In this document: piece by piece, positions 9,385-20,115 of the stretch
How positions within the stretch are numbered: position 1 is the first letter of the stretch
Layout: each line of letters opens with the position of its first letter
Source: Amborella trichopoda
Taxonomy: Eukaryota > Streptophyta > Magnoliopsida > Amborellales > Amborellaceae
Reading direction: 5' to 3'
Assembly (NCBI RefSeq): GCF_000471905.2
Contig: NW_006500356.1
Span: 616,390 to 680,389 of the forward strand
DNA: 64,000 bases
Translations under genes and position numbers: made by a program
Notes under the pieces: model-generated
What the model was told of the DNA's origin: nothing
Databases searched by the model: none
The model's input: only the letters and a program-made list of their open reading frames with translations

Positions 9385-12300
9385 ATGGAATCTCTGCTTT
9401 GGCGAAGGATAGCGGTTTTCATGGCTGTTTGTTGTCTGATTTTAGTTCCTTTTGTCGTGGATGCAAAGACTAAGTCCAGGCAGAGGTTTGAAGTGCAAAA
9501 GCATTTGAGGAGGCTTAATAAGCCACCTGTGCAGACGATCAAGGTTTTCTTCTGCTTCTCTTCCTGGTGGTTTTGGACTCTGCTCTGGTAGTTTCAGGCT
9601 AAAAAAATGTCGGTTTCAGTTTGGGTTTTCCAGCGGTTTCCAATGGTGGATTTAGTTTGAGTTTTGCGTTTTTGGTAGTTTGGGGTTCTGCAATAGTGGT
9701 TTTACTTTTTAGCTGAATCTGCCCATTTTTTAATGGTTTTGGTGGTTTTCTGAGTGCGTAATGGTGTTTTTGTTACACCATGGATTTTCGCCTGTTTTTC
9801 TACGGTGGTTTTCTTTTTTCGCTTTTTTGTGGGTTTTTCGGTTTTGTAAAGTTACATTTTTAAAACTTTCCGTTAAACCGTAGATTTAACATTGGCCCAT
9901 GTGTTGTATCTCTGTGCCCCTTTTGGGTGATTGATGGTTTTGCAGTGCTGTAATGGCGTGGTTTTGGTGGTATCTGGCATAATTTGTTAAACATGGCGGG
10001 GTTTTGGAGTTTTGATCTTGGAAAATTGAAAATCCCATATTTCTGTTTGGTTGCAGAGTCCAGATGGAGACACAATCGACTGTGTTCGCACTCATCATCA
10101 GCCTGCTTTCGATCACCCCTTTCTCAAGAATCATACCATTCAGGTGGCTAGCTTCTGATAATTTGTTCACTCTCTCTCTTATTTGTTTTCTCCTTAATCT
10201 CCCCCTCGCTCTCTCACTCAAACCAAACTGTTCATGGTCTGATTGCTGGGTTCTGGTAACTGTTAGTTCTTTTCATTCCTCATCTCTCTCTCTACTGTTC
10301 TAAGTAATTGTGCATTGGGGTTTATCACAGATGAGGCCAAGCTTTCATCCTGAAGGGCTTTACAGTGCAAACAAGGTTTCTGGCCCAAAACAGGCCTCAA
10401 TCTCTCAGACTCAGCTATGGCACTTGACTGGGAGGTGCCCACAAGGAACCATACCCATTAGAAGAACCACCAGAGATGACATCCTCAAAGCTAGCTCTGT
10501 TAAAACTTTTGGCAAAAAAAAGCACAGAAGTATGCCTCTACCACCTAAATCCGCAGACCCCGACCTTGTAAATGAAAGTGGGCATCAGGTGACCTCTCTC
10601 TCTCTCTAGGTTTCCTATTGATTCGCCTTGGCATTTTTTCTTTCAATTTTTGGGCCTCTGTTCTGTTAACGATTAGTCTTGTGTGGTGTGGTTTAACTTT
10701 AACAGCATGCAATTGCTTATGTCCAAGGGGACAAATACTATGGAGCAAAGGCAACCATTAATGTTTGGGAACCTAAAATTCAGCAGTCGAATGAGTTCAG
10801 CCTCTCCCAGCTCTGGATTTTGGGGGGCTCCTTTGGGGAAGATCTCAACAGCATTGAGGCTGGTTGGCAGGTAATGTACCAAAAAAACCAGGAGAGAGAG
10901 AGAGAGAGATTGGTGTTGAATTGATATTGGCCTTGAATTGGGGATGAAGGGGGCATCAAACAACATTTGCAGAGAGAGAGAGAGAGAGATTTACAAGTAT
11001 TGATTCTTCTACAAACCTTCCCATCTTCAGCTGCAAATATAAATGATTTTAATACTTCTACTATGGAAAGAGAGAGAGATCCTTTCATTTTCTCTATTGA
11101 TTGTTCTATCGAGCTTTCAATTTTCAGCTGCCAACACAATGATTTTTAATACCTCTATATATATTCCTATTGGAAAACAGGTAAGCCCAGATCTTTATGG
11201 GGACAACAACACCAGGCTCTTCACCTACTGGACTGTGAGTCTCACCCATCTCTCTCTAATTATAAGATGGGCTTCAAATCAATCACTCTCTAATACTGGT
11301 GGTCTGTGAATTGATAACAGAGTGATGCCTATCAAGCCACAGGGTGCTACAACCTTTTGTGCTCAGGCTTCATTCAAATAAACAGTGACATAGCCATGGG
11401 TGCCAGCATCTTCCCAGTCTCTGGATATCGTGGTTCCCAATATGATATCAGTATCCTTGTCTGGAAGGTAATTATCATCCCTTCATACAACAAACCAAAA
11501 TAACTTAACTTTTAATAAAACCCAAATGCCAGAGAGGCCAGAGAATCTATCTGACACTCACATATGCCACCTTTGTTAAATATTTTTCTACATAACTACA
11601 CATGTTACTGTTTCTTCTTTATCCTCAGGACCTATGTAAGTTTGTTTCTTGAATTTATTTTTATTTTGGGAACTATTCTACATGTTTCTCTCTCCTCTTT
11701 TTTTCCAAATGTATGTGCCTTTCTTTTATTATATCTATTTTATTTGGTTGCTTGCTCTAAGAAAAGAGAGGAACTTAAAACTTTTTCCCTAAGGCCAAAT
11801 AAAGGAAGTGGGTTGTGTTATGTTGGAAGCATATATACAATTTTGCCAATTTTTTTTTATGAATCTTGAATGTGGAGCAGAATTATGGATCAGGATTTGT
11901 GTAGCCGACCCCAAATGTGTGTAGCCGACCCCAAATGATTGATGATTGAGAAATGAATGATGATGTTTTATTTGGTTGCTCTTGCACACCTATTTCTTAC
12001 TTCTTTATTGTTCTCTCTCTCTCTTCTTTATTTGCAGGACCCTAAGGAGGGAAACTGGTGGATGCAATTTGGGAATGACTATGTTTTGGGGTATTGGCCA
12101 TCTTTCCTCTTCTCTTACTTGGCTGATAGTGCAAGCATGATAGAATGGGGAGGTGAGGTTGTGAACTCTGAACCAGATGGAGAGCACACTTCTACGGAGA
12201 TGGGGAGTGGCCATTTCCCTGATGAAGGGTTTTCAAAGGCCAGTTATTTCAGGAACATCCAGGTTGTTGATGGTTCCAATAACTTGAGAGGACCTAAAGG

Positions 12301-12415
12301 GATTGGCACCTTCACGGAGCAATCCAATTGCTATAATGTTCAGAATGGCTACAATGGTGATTGGGGTAATTACTTCTACTATGGTGGCCCTGGCAAAAAT
12401 TCCAAATGCCCATAA
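9385..12415 (+). CDS. Neprosin-domain secreted glutamic peptidase-like protein (DUF4409 + DUF239), seven exons
   Basis: Exons, all joined in phase 0: 9385-9543, 10057-10143, 10331-10588, 10706-10870, 11181-11234, 11321-11467, 12038-12415. All six introns are GT-AG, and the product is 415 residues, a usual length for the family. Residues 1-27 form a signal peptide with a hydrophobic core and an Ala-Ala-type end near FVVDA, so the protein should enter the secretory pathway. Residues about 30-160 match the neprosin activation peptide ([29 protein letters not shown]). The C-terminal neprosin domain follows from about 165, with [39 protein letters not shown] and EWGGEV. By analogy with Nepenthes neprosin, a Pro-directed glutamic endopeptidase, the catalytic pair would be Glu219 (IEAGW) and Glu330 (WGGE), whose spacing resembles that enzyme's. 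The ATG at 9385 was chosen because the only earlier in-frame option is a non-ATG codon. Plants carry many paralogues, so the substrate is unknown. Confidence 0.93.
11871..11965 (+). mobile_element. Au-like SINE 3' tail in intron 6 of the neprosin gene
   Basis: The segment has AGAATTATGGATCAGGATT, then GTGTAGCCGACCCCAAAT, then ATTGATGATTGAGAAATG with TGATGATG. This resembles the 3' end of the plant Au SINE (GTAGCCGACCCCAAA, simple TTGATGATG-type tail). The GTAGCCGACCCC block is tandemly doubled at a 20-bp spacing. The tRNA-like 5' half is not recognisable, so this is a truncated or decayed copy. Confidence 0.5.
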
Positions 12416-12480
12416 CCCCCCTCTCTCTCCAATGGGGGCTGGCAAAAAACCCAACTGCCCATGACCCCATCTCTCTCATG
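12380..12480 (+). repeat. Partial duplication of the neprosin gene's last codons into its 3' untranslated region
   Basis: The last codons with the stop and the following CT run (GGCAAAAATTCCAAATGCCC through CTCTCTCC) recur just downstream as GGCAAAAAACCCAACTGCCC through CTCTCTC. The spacing is about 50 bp. The first stop at 12413-12415 keeps the family-typical C-terminus, so the second copy is untranslated. Confidence 0.65.
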
Positions 12481-13205
12481 TACCATTAATGTAACCTAAA
12501 AGAAAAGAGTTCCTATGGTGTGCTTCCCTCCTCTCACACCCTTCTCATACTCAGAGATGGGATATTTTCCTAGTGTGACAGTGAGAATATGCGGTCTGAA
12601 TTCCTCTCCACTTGGGTTTTTCCCTTTGTTTTTCCTTTTCTCTTGCCTTTTCTAAAAGGTTTTCTTTTAGTGGATCTGTTGTAGGTGTGGGGGGTAACAA
12701 ATTGGGAGGGGTGGGTCAAGTTTCTTGTCAATCTGATGAAAAGGAGCAGGCCTTTTGTCTCTCTCTATCACTACTGTACATTTGTTTGTCTTCTCCCTGG
12801 AGTGAATCTGTTCTGGTATTATTCATTGAATGAAAGACCTGGGTGTTTTGACGGGGTATTCTATCTATATAGCTCTCATAATCTGTTCAAGCATCCGTGA
12901 AGAGAGAGAAAAATCTGTTCAGGCAAAGGCAAGCGTGAAGAGAGAGAAAGAGAGAGAGGTCTTTCATAATTGAATTACAGGGAGAAAAAGAGGGACAGAG
13001 AGAGGGGCCTTCAATAATTGAATCACAATAGGACATAAGGAACATTAAAGTTTTTTGGCTTAATCTATGTGCAATGTCCACAAAACTATCAAAATGAGCT
13101 GAAGCAAAAACAATGTTGAGAGGGATGCCTCCATGTATGAATTATAAAAGGACATTAGGAGCATTAAATTTTTTGACTTTAGCTCTTTGTTTTCTATTAT
13201 TTTTG
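12416..13205 (+). other. 3' untranslated region and downstream flank of the neprosin gene
   Basis: CT-rich sequence just after the stop, then T-rich flank, then GAGAGA tracts around 12900-13010. Two similar phrases, TAATTGAATTACAGGGAG and ATAATTGAATCACAATAGG, mark a weak local duplication. The poly(A) site could not be placed. Confidence 0.5.
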
Positions 13206-13291
13206 TTTGGGCTGTCTTACGTAGGTTAGGGACCTTAGTAGAGCAGCCGATTTCAAATAATTGATAAAAGACTGTTGATAATGATGAGAAG
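13206..13291 (+). mobile_element. Second, more diverged Au-like SINE tail
   Basis: GTAGAGCAGCCGATTTCAAA, then TAATTGATAAAAGACTGTTG and ATAATGATGAG parallel the GTAGCCGACCCCAAA...TTGATGATG tail at 11871-11965. It is diverged and lacks a recognisable promoter half, so the assignment is tentative. Confidence 0.35.
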
Positions 13292-13454
13292 TTCAAATAG
13301 GCAAAAATGTTTTTGATGTTTGTGCTTTTATGGATTAAGATTGGTCCTAATAGTGAAACTTAAAAATTTCTATAATTGCATTGAAAATTTATCACAAAAT
13401 TATATTTTTAATTAAAAGTAGTTTGAGTAATTTTAGAAGATATCCCTTTTAAGT

Positions 13455-13815
13455 TCTAAAAAAAGTTTATTTAAGAGTGAGGCCAGACATTCGAATCAAA
13501 GCACACTTCAAAAATTCACTACATCCAAAAATCTTGAAATTGATCATCTCGATCTCAAGGTGTATGGATAAAAAATGGATTTCTAAGTCTTGGTGTAATG
13601 TATTTTATAGTTATCAAGTTTCAAAATTTCAAGTGTTTATACATATATTCGATCTACCCTATTGTTTAAGCTTAAAAGTTTATATATAAAGATGAAAATA
13701 AATACTGAGTCCATCATAAAGATTTTTAGTCCTGAAACAATATATTTAAACACTATTTAAAGGTACACCTTACTTTGATTGTTTAGAACCTCAACCTTAT
13801 ACAAACCACTTCCTT
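13455..13815. mobile_element. Miniature element, 370-bp family
   Basis: The ends are AAAAAGTTTATTTAAGAG on the left and CCTTATACAAACCACTTCC on the right, an imperfect inverted pair. Inside it has TTGATCATCTCGATCTCAAG and a TACACCTTACTTTGATTG segment that recur in the copies at 1388 and 46309. It is non-coding; the frame at 13477-13689 is a by-product. Confidence 0.55.
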
Positions 13816-14806
13816 AAGTTTTTGTTATTAAAAAAATCCTTTTAAAAATGTGAACATTACTTTCATACTTTTATTTTATGTTTTTTTGTTGTTTTTGCAA
13901 ACTGCCCTTACTTTGAAACTTGAATACTAAAGTTATTGAACCATTTAAGATTTTTTTTTTAAAAAAAATAATAATAATTATTTCATCCAGAGGACAAGGA
14001 TATCCAAAAGAACTTCGGATTTTGAGAATTCAAAATTAAACCAACTCCATATTCTCAAAATCTGAAGTTCTATGAGGAAAGGACCACTGTACAAGTGTTT
14101 TATAACAATTGTTAAACTTTTAACTTTCAAAATTTGATGTAAGGGCAATATCATCATTTTGAAAAAAATGCCAAAAATTGAGTGTCAATGTCAAAACATG
14201 AAAATTTGGGGATTTCTTAAATAACGGAACTTTAGAAGGATATACACAAACTTTCCAAAAAAAAAATTTGTACTACGTTCGGATCCAATTTATCAAAGCC
14301 TATTGTATATTTTATTTCATTTTATTGTGCCAGATCAAGCTCAAATGTTGGGTGTGTGTCATGCACGTCAAGAAAAAAATTTAATTTCAAATAAATAGAA
14401 ATATCGAAATACCCTTACATATTTTTTAAAAAAAGACAAAAACCATCCTCTCTAAAATCACTTTGTTATATAATATTGAAAAAGCTCTCTTTATCTTTAT
14501 CTTTCTCTTTCTTTTTCACCCGTGGACCTCTTCCTCAAAAACTTTACAAGTAAGTCAAAAGAGGTATCACAAACTCAATTTTTATGATAAAGTTATTTAT
14601 TTTTTTATTTAAAGAAGAGTAAATTATGCCATTTGGATTATGAATAAGGTAATAAGAGGGTTAAACGTCCTTTTTTTTTTTGTTTAACTTGGTGAGTTCC
14701 TTAGGTTTTTTATAGGACAAAAGGTAATTTGGGATAATAATTTATAAATTAGAGTATACGTGTTTTTCCCAATTCTTAAAGGATACTTTTGTTTTGGAAA
14801 ATGGTT
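13816..14806. other. AT-rich intergenic DNA with a small inverted repeat
   Basis: At about 14008-14072, AACTTCGGATTTTGAGAAT and its near reverse complement ATTCTCAAAATCTGAAGTT can form a hairpin with a roughly 20-base loop. No coding sequence was recognised. It may be a foldback remnant. Confidence 0.4.
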
Positions 14807-15187
14807 TGATAGGGATGCATCCCATCAAAATACTTAAAGGCTCACCTCATAACTTACTCAAAATTACAATTCAAGCATGGGAAAATCTTTACATCAGTCA
14901 TCCTGATTTGAACATTATTGTTGGGAAAAAAAATTAGGATTTCAAGCTCTAAAAAAAGTGTATATTTTAACAAATTATCTAGACCGTCCATTTCGCCTTA
15001 GATATAAGTATTCAAAGATCCGCAAGATTAGTATAATTTTTTGAGTTTAGATTTTATTGTAAGTGTTGAAAATTGATTTTAAAGCCATCATGGAGATTTC
15101 TATTGCCGAAAGTTCATTCTAGACGACGATTTGAGGTGAGGCTTTATTTGGTTTTTATAAAGCCTACGCCTTATAGAAACTTCATCC
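14807..15187. mobile_element. Miniature element, 370-bp family, opposite orientation
   Basis: It carries the core in reverse (AATTATCTAGACCGTCCATT, then TCGCCTTAGATATAAG) and AGGCTCACCTCATAACT on the left against GAGGTGAGGCTTTATTT on the right as inverted repeats. A close relative follows at 15385-15757 in the same orientation. Confidence 0.65.
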
Positions 15188-15384
15188 TTTTGCTTTTTTA
15201 TTATTGATTTATTTTTTAATACTTTTGACAAGTACATGAACATAACAAGTATTGTCCTAAAATTGATATGATGATGAAGATGATGATAATAATAATCTCA
15301 AATAATGGGAATTTAAGCATACGATATGAACATAATGTATGAAATTATGAATTATGGAAAACCATTTTCTGAAGGAAAAAGTGT

Positions 15385-15757
15385 TGATAATGCTGCAGTC
15401 TTATGAAAATAAGTAAAGCCTCGTCTCATAACTCATCGAAAATTACTACCAAAGCATTGAAAAGCTTTTAAATGGATCATCGCAGATTGAACATTATGGT
15501 TATGAAAAAATTTAAGTTTTAAACTCTAAAAATAGTGTATATTATATTAAATTATCTAGACTGTCTATTTCGCCCTAAAAAAAAATGTTAATAGCTTCGC
15601 AAGATTTGGATCATTTTTTGAGTTTCAAATTTTATTTTTGGTTTTAAAAATTGATTTTAGAGCCATCATGGAGATTTTTGTTGACGAAATAACTTTCGGG
15701 AGATTTGAGGTGAGGCTTTATTTTATTGTCATAACGCATAGGCCTTGTAGAACTTCA
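15385..15757. mobile_element. Miniature element, 370-bp family, tandem neighbour
   Basis: It shares with 14807-15187 the left AAGCCTCGTCTCATAACTCA, the core AAATTATCTAGACTGTC, the GAGCCATCATGGAGATTT segment and the right GAGGTGAGGCTTTATTTT. The copies are diverged by eye, so they are separate insertions or an old tandem duplication. About 200 bp separates them. Confidence 0.65.
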
Positions 15758-16780
15758 TCCTTTTCTACATTTTGAAATAAAAAATAAAACCTTTCTGTAA
15801 AAAAAATGTAAGTAATGAGATTATTTACTTTTGGTACAATGAAGTTACAATTATCAACCGTTAGATTTGAGGTCAACTGGTTGAGGGTATGTCATTGTTT
15901 GAGCACAAAGTCTAAAACAAAATTTTTTGAATATTGTGATATAATTTCATCTATTATATCCAATTGTGAAAAATGATTGTGACCACTTTGAATGAAAAAT
16001 AAATAGTCCCATATTATACAATCCCTTTTGTAAATTACCTGTGCTTTGCGCATGTCTTTTTAAGCTGTTAAGTCAATTGAGGCATCAGCATTCTATCCCA
16101 TATCCTTAGATTGCCTGTTTTTTTTTCTACTATTTTTTAATTATATTGACTCTCACTCACACACACAGGTCGTCGGTTGGCATACCTACCTATTTCCGCG
16201 TTGATTATTAGTGGCTCGTTTTTTTGCCAACCAAAACCTGTATGGGGTGGGGTTCTCTTATATGTGTTTGAGTGGTCCCATCGGTCTTACTTGGAAGGCC
16301 ATGTAGGTATTCAAAGTTCAAACTCTCAAAAAAATCCCACGGTTTCATGAGACATGAAAACTGAACTTGCCGGTTCTCATTTCACTTGCAGAGTGTCGTG
16401 TTTGTTGGAACTAGGGTTATATAACCCGGCGATTCGGATTGGTTTAGTGGTTTGGTGATTTGGGTCCCCCCTTTTAGAATCAACCGATGCTATTTGTTTA
16501 TAATTTTTTCTTTTTTTTATTGATTTTGACCAATCTAATCGATCTTTATCATCGATTCAGCTGATCTAGATTGGTATAGTGGGCCACCGATCTAAAACTT
16601 GATTCAGAATGCTAGTTGTTAACCATACAATGACCGATTTGTAAGTTGCATCCAAATTTGGGGTAAATAGATTATGCCAATCCCACGAAAATTTAAGCAT
16701 TATTCATGTAAGACTCTTTGCTCCAGTGGTCAAAACGGGTATGTTAATCTCAAGCATACGAGAAAATAGGGAAAATTATA
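15758..16780. other. AT-rich intergenic DNA with a diverged GATC/GATT-rich patch
   Basis: No gene. The part at 16420-16620 is rich in phrases such as GATTCGGATTGGTTTAG and GATTGGTATAGTGGGCC, the same word style as the 21-bp array at 7545 and the hAT-type element at 38979. No ends could be fixed. Confidence 0.35.
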
Positions 16781-16785
16781 GATAC

Positions 16786-17184
16786 TGTTACGGTTAGTTT
16801 CTGTTGTTAATTGGGTAGAATAAGGCTCGCATGAATTCGCATATTCGTGGGAGTTATTTTAGGAGTATGTTACTTTGTGGGTAGTTTTGAGTTGACCGGT
16901 TCTGTTAGGAAGTTTGTGTGTCGTTGAGTAGCCATTCGTGGGTTATTTCTTTTTCTTAGTGGGAGCTGATTTCTTGGCTCAAATTGTGAGTGTAACGAGT
17001 CTATTTAATGGATAGTTATCTTGCTCTGAGCAGGCTTTGAGAATCAATAACACTTCGTGTTTAGAGGCCGGTTTTCTCTGTAAAACCTGTTTTTCCTGCT
17101 GTATTTTTTCCTCAGTATTTTCTCTTCTTGTGTAGCACCATAGGTACATCCAAGCCAAAGAAGAACGCCCCACAGTACATACCA
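16786..17184 (+). repeat. 5' LTR of the Gypsy element
   Basis: 399 bp beginning TGTTACGG and ending TACATACCA. It pairs with 21832-22232. The target duplication GATAC lies immediately outside, and the tRNA primer site follows after three bases. Confidence 0.93.
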
Positions 17185-17187
17185 TTG

Positions 17188-17203
17188 TGGTATCATAGCA
17201 AGG
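17188..17203 (+). other. Primer-binding site of the Gypsy element
   Basis: TGGTATCATAGCAAGG resembles the TGGTATCAGAGC complement of the initiator tRNA-Met 3' end, the usual primer for plant LTR elements. Confidence 0.8.
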
Positions 17204-18570
17204 GCATGGATCAACGAGTGGAAAAGTTGGAGGGTGATGTGAGCTCTCTCAGCATTGATCAATAACAAATCATGGACAAACTTAACGAGTTGTTCGTAAG
17301 GCTTGGTTCACATTCCGCCAATCTCGAAACAGAGATTAGGGACAATTCCAAAACTCCACTCACGAACCATGAATCTCGATCTGGGAACAATAGCAGAACC
17401 TGACAACAATCTTTCTTTCCTAAGTGGGTCAAGCTCAACTTCCTACGTTTCAATGGTGACGAAGATACTACGAGCTGGACTTGCAGGGTGAAACAATTTT
17501 TCCAGTTCCATCAAACACCGGACGAAGAGCGCGTGGCTTTGGCATCCTTCCATCTGGAGGGAGATGCTCAGTTGTGGCATCAAGTTTTCAAACTTGAAGC
17601 CGACGAGCTGTCTTGGAAGAGGCGCTGTGACGGGGTGCATGCCCTTTTCGAACCCACACAGTTCCAGGACTTTTTTGGAGAACTGACCAAGCTGCAACAA
17701 CTTGGAAGCATCCGGGACTACCAGACCTGTTTTGAGAAGCTGTTAACGAAGGTAGGGTACCTTCCACCTGACCGCCAGGTCAGCTGCATTGTTAGTGGGC
17801 TAAAGAACAATATTAAGGTGGACGTACTGGCAGGGAGACCAGTGACTCTCTCTGATGCTATTGGGTTAGCTCTTCTTTACGAGGCCTGCAATTTATCTCA
17901 ACGGCGGATTGGTGCACCTTCTGACACAAGGAAAACTTCAACCAACGGAAAGGAGATCTCTGATAGCAGCCCTACACTTCCGGTTCGATGACTCTCACCT
18001 ACTGAGATGCAAGAGAGGTGAGCCAAAGGGTTATGTTTTAATTGTAATGAGAAGTTTACACCCGGACATTGATGCAAGAAGCTGTTCTTGATCGAGGGGT
18101 GTTATGAAGAGGAAGATGACAGCCACAATCCAAACTCGGAGGAAGGCATACCGACGGATTTCCAAGAGACACCTGAGATCTCTTTGCATTCCATCTGCGC
18201 GATTCGAGCTCTCGAAGCTATGCGTGTAAAGGGAAGCATTGACCAAGTCGAAGTCACCATTTTGATAGACTCAGGAAGCACTCATAATTTTATGAATAAA
18301 CAGTTGGCTCAAAGAGGGGTTGCAGCCGAATCAAGATACCCGTTTTGAGGTGATGGTGGCGTCTGAGGAGAGGCTTCCAAGCCCCTGTATTTCTTTAACG
18401 TTAAGTTAAATTTACAAGGAGTTCCAATTAGTGTAGACTTATATTTGCTTTTCACTAGAAGGCTGTGAAGTGGTGCTGGGTGCCCAATAGTTGAGGACAC
18501 TTGGCCCAATCATGTGGGACTTTGCAAGGCTAATGATGACCTTCAAGGTAGCGGGTAAGGAAGTAATTCT

Positions 18571-18652
18571 CAAGGGAGTTACCGCTCATAACCATAAGGT
18601 TGTTGGAGACCAAGGGAGTTACCGCTCATAACCATAAGGTTGTTGGAGACCA
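18571..18652 (+). repeat. Short direct duplication (about 40 bp, two copies) in the Gypsy body
   Basis: The phrase AAGGGAGTTACCGCTCATAA plus the following 20 bases occurs twice back to back with no visible difference, so the duplication is young relative to the element. Confidence 0.8.
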
Positions 18653-18679
18653 CGATATTTATCGAGAAGTTAAAAAAAA

Positions 18680-18879
18680 GAGTAATGATCCTATGAGACC
18701 CTCTCACACCCATGTGTGTAGGACCCCAAAGGATCATCATTCAATGTAGTACAGATCTCTAAAAAAGTCAAGTCCCACACCCATGTGATAACTTTTCTAG
18801 AGATCTGTGTCAAATTGAATGATGATCCTTGGGGTCCTACACACATGCGTGTGGGAGGGTCTCATAGGATCATTTACTC
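18680..18879. mobile_element. Foldback (near-palindromic) miniature element nested in the Gypsy element
   Basis: The 200-bp element starts GAGTAATGATCCTATGAGAC and its right end, inverted, reads GAGTAAATGATCCTATGAGA. The two arms continue to match almost to the centre (CACACCCATGTG, GGACCCCAA, GATCATCATTCAAT, AGATCTCTA). Nine bases on each side (TAAAAAAAA and TAAAAAAAT) differ once, consistent with a 9-bp Mutator-type target duplication. Relatives lie at 2061-2880 and 46717-46895. Being nested, it inserted after the retroelement. Confidence 0.85.
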
Positions 18880-20004
18880 TAAAAAAATAAGAAGGGAATG
18901 TTACTGTAGCTCTTTTAATTGAGACTCCCTTACTTGCTTCCAATGATGAAAGCTGTTACGCCCACTTGCAACGAATTTTAGAAAAATTCCAAGATTTGTT
19001 TAGAGAACCCAAGGGACTACCACCTCAGAGATCCCAGGACCACAAATTTTTGTTGGTGGCCAATAATAAACCGGTGTGTGCCAAGGCTTATCGCCACCCA
19101 TATTACCAGAAGGTGGATATTGAAATGTTGGTGTCCGAGATGTTAACTTTGAGAGTAATCCAGCCCAACAACATCCCTTATTCCTCGCCCGTGATATTTG
19201 TTAAGAAGAACGACAGGACATGGCGTATGTGTGGATTATGTGCCCTTAATAAGGTCACATCAAGGACCGGTTTCCTGACGAACTATTCGATGAGCTGACC
19301 AGAGCACATGTCTTTTCAAAACTTGACTTACGTTCTGGGTACCATCAAATTTGGGTAGTATCGGAAGACATCGGGAAGACGCCATTTCGGACACACCATG
19401 GGCATTATAAATTCTTGGTAATGCCTTTTGGGCTTACTAATGCCCCTCAACTTTCCAGTCCCTGATGAACCAGGAATTTCGAAATTATTTGAGAAAATTC
19501 ATATTAGTATTTTTTGATGATATCTTAATCTACAGTGCGTCATGGGAAGATCATTTCAAGCATCTAGAAATTGCATTATCTATTCTGCGGATTAACAAGT
19601 TGTTTATCAAAAGAGAAAAATGTCAGTTTAGTTAGAGTGAGGTCCACTACCTCGGTTCTATAATTTCAAATGCAGGAGTGGCGATTGACCTTGATAAGAT
19701 TTCCACCATGTTAAATTGGCCTAAATTGAAACCAAAGCTATGAGAAGGTTTCTTGATTTAACGGGGCTACTACAGGAAATTCATCCAAAACTATAGCAAA
19801 ATAGCCGGGCCACTCACTAACATGCTGAAGAAGGGTGCATTCAAGTGGACACTGCAGTTGAGAAAGCCTTCCACGACTTGAGGGAAGCCATGACTAAACT
19901 CATGTCCTAGCTTTACCGAACTTCTCCAAGAGGTTTGTTGTTGAATGTCATACTAGCGGATCAGGGGTGGGGGCTGTGTTGATGTAGGAACGGCCCATTG
20001 CTTT

Positions 20005-20115
20005 TTTTAGTCAGGCTTTATAAGGACGGAACCTTTTTTTGTCAACATACGAGAAGAAAGTCAAGCTTTACAAGGACAGAACCTTTTTTTGTCAACATAC
20101 GAGATGAAAATTTTT
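20005..20115 (+). repeat. Short tandem duplication (about 52 bp) in the Gypsy body
   Basis: Two adjacent copies of a segment containing GAACCTTTTTTTGTCAACAT and CGAGA(A/T)GAAA, with few differences. It is a local duplication inside the old element. Confidence 0.7.

Noticed and set aside
10545-11139. Overlapping minus-strand frames opposite neprosin exons 3 to 5
   Set aside because: They are antisense shadows of the coding exons and CT-rich introns.
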